From NCBI RefSeq assembly GCF_014529535.1, contig NW_023503496.1, positions 3,004,799 to 3,068,798 of the forward strand: a stretch of DNA of 64,000 bases, read 5' to 3'. Both the position numbers and the translations under genes were made by a program. This DNA comes from Bradysia coprophila (Eukaryota; Arthropoda; Insecta; Diptera; Sciaridae). Under the pieces are notes generated by a model. It was not told the origin of the DNA. It saw only the letters and a program-made list of their open reading frames with translations, and made no database searches. Below are positions 58,701 through 64,000 of the stretch, one piece after another (the stretch's first letter is position 1; each line of letters begins with the position of its first letter).

Positions 58701-60501
58701 CGATTTTCCATTTTCCAGGAAAAATTTTTGTTCCACTCGGCCTCGAGAAAAGTGAGAAAAGGGCATGTTTTCGGTTTTTGATCACCTCACACTAACCTAG
58801 CCTCGAAATTTTTTTTTGAAAGTGGTTTTGGCTACTAGATTTGAATACCTTTCTGGGTTCATATAAAATATTCCAATGCGTCCGATATCGGTCGGCTGTT
58901 TTTCAAAAGAATCCGTCTAAAATTGTCATTACCCTTTCCGTTCCATTCGTCCAGACACCCTGCTGAACAATTCCAAACTCACCAATACCTAGCTGCTTAT
59001 TCACACAAATTGAATCGGCTGGAATAATGTGTTTGTTGTTAGGAATTTTGGCTGGTGAATCAACCGATTTGGCCGTTTCGGTTGATACGGATGGATTAAC
59101 AATCTGCGAATTTTGAATAGGGAATGTCAGAAAAAAATTGACCATCATTTGTGACTGCTGGGATCAAAAGTCGGTCTACTACATCTGTCAAAGTGACGTT
59201 TAACACGGCAAACAAACATAGTGACAAATTCGTTCAATTTTCCTGAATTCTATTAGTAAAGAAAAATCAACGATTTGGCGACCGCTTCGCATGTTTGTTT
59301 CTTTTTGACGTTTCACTTTGACTCTTTGATAGATGAATTTGATCCCTTTGATCCCAACTGTCACATTTATACTCACAATTCCATGTTCCTTTGTAACGGG
59401 TACTTGGAGAAGACGTTTGATTTTGCTCAAATAACCATGCGGATAGAATTTTTCGTAAAATTTGCGTAAACGACGAATTTCCGGCTTGGAGAGACCGACC
59501 TGTTTTAGGTCTTCATCGCTGGCATACTTTAGATGCGATGCCATAGAGATCTTTAATTCATTTCTGTGGATAAAATTGGTGTTCTTTTAATGAACTGAGC
59601 CATTTAAAACTTGGAAACTGCAAACTTCTAGAGAGTATCAGTTTCAAAACAGCTGAAATTCATGTCTAAATTTTAGTGATGTCCGCTGCATTAATGCACT
59701 TTTCTCCGCTATTTAAAACCATATCAAAGACAAACATCTGCAACGGCTGCTAGGAGTCTCGCTTTTCACAACGCAGGCGAGAAAACAGTCACTTTCTACC
59801 CTACGCTGAAACTTCGGAAGAATTTTTTTGTGAAAAACGTTGTGCTTAACTCGAAACAAATAAGTATTGTGGGTCAATGTGAATGGCGCCGGCGCGAGAT
59901 TACTTTTGTAACTCACATCAAAAGAAAGGCTAAGTTCGAGAAGACGAAAAATCGGTCAAGTTGTTGCTGATATAGGCCTAAGAGAGGAAATCAATCGTCC
60001 AAGCCACATAAGAAAGAGTTTACATAACTAGTGACAAAAAGATAAAAAGTACAGTTTTCGTGTGCATTTTTTTGATCCCAGCAAGACAGTACGGTAATTT
60101 AGTGTCTTGCGCCCAGAAAATGCAAAAAACCGGTTTTGAGAAAGACCGTAATGACTCGTTTTCTGGCTTTAAGACAACAAAATGTACAAATGTTCAGCTG
60201 AGGAAATGATCATTTCCTTTTATATTAAACCTGAATCTCAATCGTACAACAGTACAGTTGTGTGTATACATGCCCGATTTTTGTACTCTTTTACTGTACG
60301 AATTCGGGGTAGCACCAACTGTTCACATATAATGTCTAATGTCTAATGTACGTCTTAGCTATCTCACATTTCTACAAACTTATAAATGCAACTTAAAAGA
60401 AAGACGTCTGCTAGAGTTAATGGTAGCATACCTGATTGAGTTGTAGTATTGCTGCAGTTCTGACTCCACCAAGAACTCGTACAGATCCAGCTGTTTTTGT
60501 T
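35243..60501 (-). CDS. Ack-like: Ack-like non-receptor tyrosine kinase (SAM-like, kinase, SH3, CRIB, UBA-like)
   Basis: Exons, 5' to 3' on the - strand: 60501-60432, 59563-59404, 59103-58933, 54487-54045, 53979-53820, 53751-53269, 53206-52868, 52576-52188, 49446-49230, 37784-36393 and 35428-35243. All are phase-consistent, about 1336 aa; 5' exon(s) were not found and probably lie beyond the window. The SAM-like N-terminus reads YEFLVESELQQYYNSIRNEL. The kinase has GIGEFG, VAIK, HRDLASRN, DFGLSRALG and WCAPEC. An SH3 (LFYRQNEIITVLDK) follows, then a CRIB (ISRPQNDLKHTGHVG) that would bind Cdc42/Rac-type GTPases, a Ser/Asn-rich disordered tail, and a C-terminal UBA-like region (FIDWDVHKAIKIMMLQ). 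The closest match I know is the fly Ack-like (PR2) kinase, a cytoplasmic Cdc42 effector. Introns of 1-11 kb are packed with MITEs. A further exon, 46797-45100, fits as an alternative 3' end. Confidence 0.9.
35429..36392. repeat. Last Ack-like intron, repeat-filled
   Basis: It holds a 2.5-unit repeat of ATATTATCGTTTTCTGAACG (35588-35640), a run of short TTTAACGAAAATCGAAAAT units (about 35900-35960), and a fragment of the dispersed GGTCGTGTGAGGTGTCATTA family (about 36040-36230). No coding sequence. Confidence 0.6.
38097..39230. mobile_element. Palindromic element inserted into a TTTCCACTTAAAA-type MITE
   Basis: The inner element, 38129-39067, has ends GAGGGATTCTTTTGAAAATC and AAAAATAATCCCTC, arms of about 370 bp, and a 3-bp ACT duplication (38126-38128 and 39068-39070). 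Removing it restores AGAGCACTCCGCTTAGCC, matching the intact outer element at 25021-25222. The outer left end follows TTAA at 38097. Lies in an Ack-like intron. Confidence 0.8.
39370..40330. repeat. Minisatellite of about 20-bp GATAATGTC / GATATTATCGTC units, in both orientations
   Basis: From about 39405 to 39615, units like AAGACGATAATGTCGCCCAG repeat. From 40167 to 40275 the unit CGATATTATCGTCTTCCGGT repeats about five times, on the opposite strand sense. Between them lies a palindrome (about 39850-39980) related to 30024-30145. The layout suggests a foldback element with minisatellite arms. Confidence 0.75.
40331..42094. other. Ack-like intron, nothing recognised
   Basis: AT-rich intronic sequence. 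A CGCGAAATTCCT / AGGAATTTCGCG inverted pair near 40745-40850 marks a small MITE. Open frames such as 41126-41392 show no domain. Confidence 0.5.
42095..43475. repeat. 1.4-kb inverted-repeat element in the Ack-like intron
   Basis: The ends TTTGAACCATGGCCACT and AGTGGCCATGATTTGAA are inverted, followed by ACACAC-rich subterminal stretches on both sides. An inner pair, CCAGGGGCGC with GGGTCTCCGGGCTGCGCAGA at 42670-42760 and its inverse at 42870-42965, makes the core palindromic too. No transposase frame. Confidence 0.75.
43476..44902. other. Ack-like intron, nothing recognised
   Basis: No domain-bearing frame and no clear repeat structure seen. If the 45100-46803 exon is a terminal exon, its 3' end and poly(A) site should lie here or in the adjacent MITE; I saw no clear AATAAA close to the stop. 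Confidence 0.45.
44903..45078. mobile_element. MITE with GCACAGCACTGCT ends, next to an Ack-like exon
   Basis: GCACAGCACTGCTACTAGCA at the left and TGCTAGAAGCAGTGCTGGG at the right are inverted. Flanks ATAAAG and ATAAAAG may be the target duplication. It sits 21 bp past the stop codon of the 1.7-kb exon. A relative lies at 16380-16509 in hydrophobin copy 4. Confidence 0.7.
45100..46803 (-). CDS. Ack-like: Long exon of Ack-like, probable alternative 3' end
   Basis: One open frame of 567 codons from ATG at 46803 to TAA at 45100. An acceptor is possible at AAATGAAG|CGC (exon start 46797), after a long pyrimidine-rich tract, and would join in phase 0 to the preceding exon ending at 49230. The protein is hydrophilic and disordered, with Ser-rich runs (VLESSSSSSSENEFD), SPPSPN and basic RSRRRR-like patches, and ends PIRMPPSPAP. 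It has no domain I recognise. No good in-frame donor joins its end to the exon at 37784, although skipping it gives a clean in-frame join. I therefore read it as an alternative terminal exon that replaces the UBA-bearing tail. A separate internal start at its ATG cannot be excluded. Confidence 0.65.
   Translation of the reverse strand: MKRFRSLTEIEKYQSDIRIPLFDKESADFCFEKSRELLSKPINLDVSDGCDPTKISKKTRDFIGENLLDIENTLKALNLDFMQTFNELEKTDSAETLFGDIGYQCDAQVNPKIRNSAVKLPKAQHNFSGGAKVDISPNSTIPFSPLDKQPSNFISAQFYGEPFGDKIEDKRSSTPDTGFASRETNTSSRRSSQKSSYSPQESHYSPREFNFSNQDTRAYINEIAHNTKNHPPSPNRPSIVNTSNNSIHSVHTPSQNRLLDLEKSFPSRQRSMSFTDNYDLKSPVLSEPQNNRQLKYGPSIIRQKPRSSVAYKPKSIKARNLRRLSYNPIVLESSSSSSSENEFDRSIAHSECDIRSTTVTSRRRRQYLNRKLNDSSNAPDKLYGSNTSIKSAPQYNYVSDRQVHNYLDQKFSFGYGCEDGGLFGGYNEGPIINGSGKVVHPRGGGGFEAKSKEPPMTHFNRNILFSEFDVSKLTGKSPTTQSFLQEMFPAGESKVSKSSPGFQWPEKIHASTVKQNDLMWRQQNTTVANPPKIAQTPYTSDSSSTETDIVADFPEYQPIRMPPSPAP
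47722..48018. mobile_element. CACGCCG-type MITE interrupted by a TTAA-type MITE
   Basis: The outer ends are AATTCACGCCGTAAGT and GCACTTACGGCGTGAAT. The inserted element, 47836-47963, is bounded by TTAA and TTAG and carries AAGTACTCCGTG inverted repeats. The uninterrupted relative at about 5285-5420 has GCTACGTTAGAAAG at the insertion point, giving an empty site. Confidence 0.8.
48690..48828. mobile_element. TTAA-type MITE
   Basis: Starts after TTAA (48686-48689) with GTGTCCATTCCACTCAAC and ends AAGAGGAAACTAGGCA before TTAC. Inner AAGTACTCCGTG. Same family as 26094-26233. Confidence 0.7.
49768..51298. repeat. Inverted-repeat element with GGGAATTTTT microsatellite ends
   Basis: AGAGCCTAATATTTGGGAAT at the left and ATTCCCAAATATTAGGCTCT at the right are perfect inverted repeats. 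Both ends carry runs of the unit TTTTTGGGAATTTAGGGAA. The interior (50030-51000) has further repeats of a GCATCAATCTGGACAAT-like block on both strands but no gene. In an Ack-like intron. Confidence 0.75.
51410..51775. repeat. Palindromic element of about 365 bp
   Basis: CTTCGGGAACTTGACTCCAA at the left and TTGGAGTCAAGTTCCCGGAG at the right are inverted. The arms run with few mismatches through GTAAAACTCATAAAAAATTG to a centre near 51590. The two open frames 51479-51688 (-) and 51496-51705 (+) are mirror readings of the arms. Confidence 0.85.
54534..58914. mobile_element. 4.4-kb inverted-repeat element forming most of a kinase intron
   Basis: The arms of about 160 bp are inverted. The left starts GGATTCTTTTGAAAAACAGC, and the right ends GCTGTTTTTCAAAAGAATCC; both arms share CCAAAACCACTTTCAAAA and AAACCGAAAACATGC. 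The element starts 47 bp from the exon at 54487 and ends 19 bp from the exon at 58933. The interior has no transposase frame that I can see; a relative of the satellite-bearing element is nested at 57943-58619. Confidence 0.8.
57943..58619. mobile_element. Short inverted copy of the satellite-bearing element
   Basis: Starts TTAGCCCCGTACGACC and ends GTACTTCGTACGCGGCTAA. It contains the reverse of the unique right part of 12101-13762 and less than one satellite unit; the GTCC run is lost. Confidence 0.75.
59564..60431. other. Ack-like intron between the two SAM-like exons
   Basis: No repeat structure or additional exon recognised. Ends with the acceptor ATCCACAG before 59563. Confidence 0.5.
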
Positions 60502-60614
60502 CTGAAAAAAAACGGAGGATTAATTGAGGTGAACAATTCAAAGTATCTATTATGTAGATGAGCAGTAACAGTAACTGGGAAATGGAAGAAAAAAAATTTT
60601 TCTAGAAAAGAGAA

Positions 60615-61287
60615 TTTACGACGTATTTTTCAGCCACCTTCTCCCACTTCCAGCCGCCAATATTTGCATAGCTGCATCAATTCCAAATCCCGTATTTGCA
60701 AACCTCGATGCCATGGATCTACGAAAGGAGTGTCCACCAGTGTACTTTTCTATATTGGGCAGTTGTTAAAAATTGTGCAATCCCGCGAGGTATTTGCTCA
60801 ATATTCTGGTTCCCAATGACTTGATTTAGACATCTGCCATTTTGGTGATTAACAAAGAATCGGTTGGGTTCACTGCTCATAATCCAATGTATTCTTTACA
60901 ACAGAACAACACGGTTCGGTAATGACGAAATAACTGTCCTCCTTATTTTTTGTATCCCTCACCCAAGCAATATATAAATTTTCTTGCTGTGGGACGTCCT
61001 TAAAAGCAAGTTTTTCCCACTCTGCAGCTCTCATCGCTCCAAACATAACCAATATAGACATAACCAACAAGCAGCAACAAAACTCTTAATTTACAATCAA
61101 GAAAGTATTCTATTTTCTCATCATCCGCCCTCACTAGAAAAGACTGTATTTCGTAGTCCTCGAAGATAAGAGATTTGGTGGGTTCATATCCCTCAGACTT
61201 TCGTTTCAAAAACGCCATCAGTTCAAAGTATTTCCCGAAATCGATTTTTTCTCTGAATCGAATCATCGACTTGATCAATGAGCTCAA
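60615..61287 (-). pseudogene. Decayed Crypton-like tyrosine recombinase
   Basis: Fragments in all three - strand frames line up in order: GKYFELMAFLKRKSEGYEPT and SFLVRADDEK (61287-61105), then FGAMRAAEWEKLAFKDVP (61040-60980, holding the box I arginine), then RFFVNHQNGRCLNQVIGNQN (about 60870-60800), then KYTGGHSFRRSMASRF (60757-60700, the box II HxxR motif), then GGWKWEKVAEKYV (60665-60625, with the candidate catalytic tyrosine). This is the order of a tyrosine recombinase core as found in Crypton-type elements and their host-derived relatives. Several frameshifts and stops make it inactive. It lies beyond the most 5' Ack-like exon seen and may sit within that gene's first intron. Confidence 0.75.
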
Positions 61288-61734
61288 TTTACTATTTTCA
61301 CAAAATTTATGAAGTCAAATCTAAGAATTTTGGTCCGTTTCTTCGATACGAATACAATTTTGATGAAGTGGCTCGGAAAAAACGTTATTTAAGGAACTTC
61401 AAAGTTCGACCATTCACCATCAGAATTTGATGGGTTGTGAAAAATCAAGTCCATTTCTATCTGTGACGATGGGTATGGTCGTGTGGGGTGTCAACGGATA
61501 GGATGTGAAGTAAGCTACAAAACTACAGGTTAGAGCTTCGTGCTACTTGCTTCGCCAGCCGTCCAGAACACTTCAAAAATTTAATTTTCCCCACATCGAC
61601 CTTCATAAACGTACACAATGTGACTTTATTCACATCTCTCAAGTTGGAATTATTCGAGGAGTTATTGATGAAAAACGATTTTCGCGACTACTCCGGAGAA
61701 AATTTTTCTAGAGGCCATGTCAGCCCAAAAAATT
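61288..61734. other. No gene seen
   Basis: It contains a fragment of the dispersed GGTCGTGTGGGGTGTCAACG family near 61470. No Ack-like start exon found here. Confidence 0.45.
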
Positions 61735-64000
61735 TTAGCCCCGTTTGTAGCACGTCGAATTGGAAACAGACAGTAAGGGCAAAGCATTTGGTTATGTTCA
61801 TAGATGACGAATCCGCAATAAAAAAAATGTCCGTCCGTCCGTCCGTCCGTGAGCAAATCACAACCTTTTTTCAAAATTCTTTTTTTCCCCGATTGGTATC
61901 GACAAAAGTAAGGTCAAGTTCGAAAATGGGCATGGTAGGGTCGGCCCTTCCAGAGCTAGGGCCCTATAGGTGTTTTTCAGTCTTTCGACGATATCTACCG
62001 AAATACGCACGCAATAGCTGCTTGTGATATATCAAATGAAAGGTATTGACGAGCAGAACAAAGTTGCTGAACATTGTTTTTGAGTAAGATGCAACGTGGG
62101 CTTGTTGGGAGGGCTCAAAGGTCGTTCCTCGGCCCTAAGTGTTTTTTGCACATAAACCGAGTAAATCTCATCCGATTTTGCTAGTTTAAGTTTTTTATGG
62201 AAGGTAATTGAATACCGAAAAGAACGTGACGAAAAAAGTTTCAAATTTGGGCCCTTGGACTACTACCGCTAGACCGCTACTCGACCATAAGTGTTTTTTG
62301 CACATAAATCGAGTAAATCTCATCCGATTTTGTTAGTTTCTGTTTCATTTGAGAGATAATTGAATACCGAAAAGAACGTGGCGAAAAAAGTTTCAAATTT
62401 GGGCCCTTGGACTAAGGCCGCTACTAGGCCCTAAGTGTTTTTTGCACATAAATTGTGTAAATCTCATCCGATTTTGCTAGTTTTTGTTTAATTTGAGAGA
62501 TAATTGAATGCCAAATAAAATGATGGCAAAATAAGTTTCAAATTTAGGCCCTTGGACTAAGGCCGCTACTCGGCCCTAAGTGGTTTTTGCACATAAATCG
62601 AGTAAATCTCATCCGATTTTGTTAGTTTTTGTTTTGTTTGAGAGATAATTGAATGCCGAATAGAATGATGGCAAAAAAAGTTTCAAATTTAGGCCCTTGG
62701 ACTAAGGCCGCTACTCGGCCCTAAGTGGTTTTTGCGCATAAATCGAGTAAATCTCATCCGATTTTGCTAGTTTTTGTTTCATTTGAGAGATAATTGAATG
62801 CCAAATAAAATGATGGCAAAATAAGTTTCAAATTTAGGCCCTTGGACTAAGGCCGCTACTCGGCCCTAAGTGTTTTTTGCACATAAATTGTGTAAATCTC
62901 ATCCGATTTTGTTAGTTTTTGTTTCATTTGAGAGATAATTGAATGCCAAATAAAATGATGGCAAAAAAAGTTTCAAATTTAGGCCCTTGGACTAAGGCCG
63001 CTACTCGGCCCTAAGTGGTTTTTGCGCATAAATCGAGTAAATCTCATCCGATTTTGTTAGTTTTTGTTTCATTTGAGAGATAATTGAATGCCAAATAAAA
63101 TGATGGCAAAAAAAAGTTTCAAATTTAGGCCCTTGGACTAAGGCCGCTACTCGGCCCTAAGTGGTTTTTGCGCATAAATCGAGTAAATCTCATCCGATTT
63201 TGTTAGTTTTTGTTTTGTTTGAGAGATAATTGAATGCCGAATAGAATGATGGCAAAAAAAGTTTCAAATTTAGGCCCTTGGACTAAGGCCGCTACTCGGC
63301 CCTAAGTGGTTTTTGCACATAAATCGAGTAAATCTCATCCGATTTTGTTAGTTTTTGTTTCATTTGAGAGATAATTGAATGCCAAATAAAATGATGGCAA
63401 AAAAAGTTTCAAATTTAGGCCCTTGGACTAAGGCCGCTACTCGGCCCTAAGTGGTTTTTGCGCATAAATCGAGTAAATCTCATCCGATTTTGCTAGTTTT
63501 TGTTTCATTTGAGAGATAATTGAATGCCAAATAAAATGATGGCAAAAAAAGTTTCAAATTTAGGCCCTTGGACTAAGGCCGCTACTCGGCCCTAAGTGGT
63601 TTTTGCACATAAATCGAGTGAATCTCATCCGATTTTGTTAGTTTTTGTTTCATTTGAGAGATAATTGAATGCCAAATAAAATGATGGCAAAAAAAAGTTT
63701 CAAATTTAGGCCCTTGGACTAAGGCCGCTACTCGGCCCTAAGTGCTTTTTGCACATAAATCGAGTAAATCTCATCCGATTTTGCTAGTTTTTGTTTCGTT
63801 TGAGAGGTAATTGAATACCCAATGGAAAGTTGGCAAAAAATTTTGGGTTTCTAAAATAATGTCGTAAATTGTTGGTTTTATTTGAAAGGTACTTCGTACG
63901 GGCTTTCGTAATTGCGCTATGCGCAATTTTAAAAATGAACAGTTTCAGTAAATTTGACAATGCCTAACTTGACTTGCATTTTGGTAACATACGCATTAGA
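61735..64000. mobile_element. Satellite-bearing inverted-repeat element, cut by the window end
   Basis: Starts TTAGCCCCGTTTGTAGCACG and has a shortened (GTCC)n run (about 61830-61850). From about 62110 it carries about twelve tandem units of about 145 bp marked by GGCCGCTACTCGGCCCTAAG, then the GTACTTCGTACGGGCT region (63890). The right end lies beyond the window. Units here differ systematically (GATGGCAAAA and AATGCCAAAT variants) from most units at 12101-13762. Confidence 0.8.

Overview
The window is AT-rich, intron-bearing animal DNA, most likely from a fly. The basis is a long insect-type Ack-like tyrosine kinase gene, GT/AG introns, AATAAA signals and a very dense load of small inverted-repeat transposons (MITEs). 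A fungus gnat (Sciaridae or relatives) would fit the biology, but the species is inference.

The outstanding feature is a cluster of six genes in the first 26 kb. Each encodes a secreted protein with the complete eight-cysteine signature of fungal class I hydrophobins. Five intact genes lie head to tail on the + strand (coding exons 6442-6922, 10207-11205, 16575-18057, 21179-22033, 24418-25659). A sixth, divergent and frameshifted copy lies on the - strand (2745-3313). All share one architecture: a TATA promoter with one or two upstream GTCATAAA-type motifs, a short non-coding first exon, an acceptor a few bases before the ATG, a signal-peptide exon, and one exon holding the hydrophobin domain. 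To my knowledge hydrophobins are known only from fungi, so this looks like an ancient fungus-to-insect gene transfer followed by tandem duplication. The same MITE families sit inside this cluster and inside the insect kinase gene, which argues against contamination.

27.4-33.1 kb holds an 11-exon Gfo/Idh/MocA-family oxidoreductase on the + strand (448 aa). Its first intron carries a 1.18-kb near-spacerless palindrome.

35.2-60.5 kb is the Ack-like non-receptor tyrosine kinase gene on the - strand, with N-terminal SAM-like region, kinase, SH3, CRIB, long disordered tail and C-terminal UBA-like region. Its first exon(s) were not found and probably lie beyond the window. A 1.7-kb exon ending in a stop looks like an alternative 3' end. 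One intron is almost entirely a 4.4-kb inverted-repeat element.

60.6-64 kb holds a decayed Crypton-like tyrosine recombinase and a transposon carrying about twelve copies of a 145-bp satellite. Two relatives of that transposon lie at 12.1-13.8 kb and 57.9-58.6 kb. Nested, palindromic and TTAA- or 8-bp-duplicating MITEs fill most of the remaining sequence.
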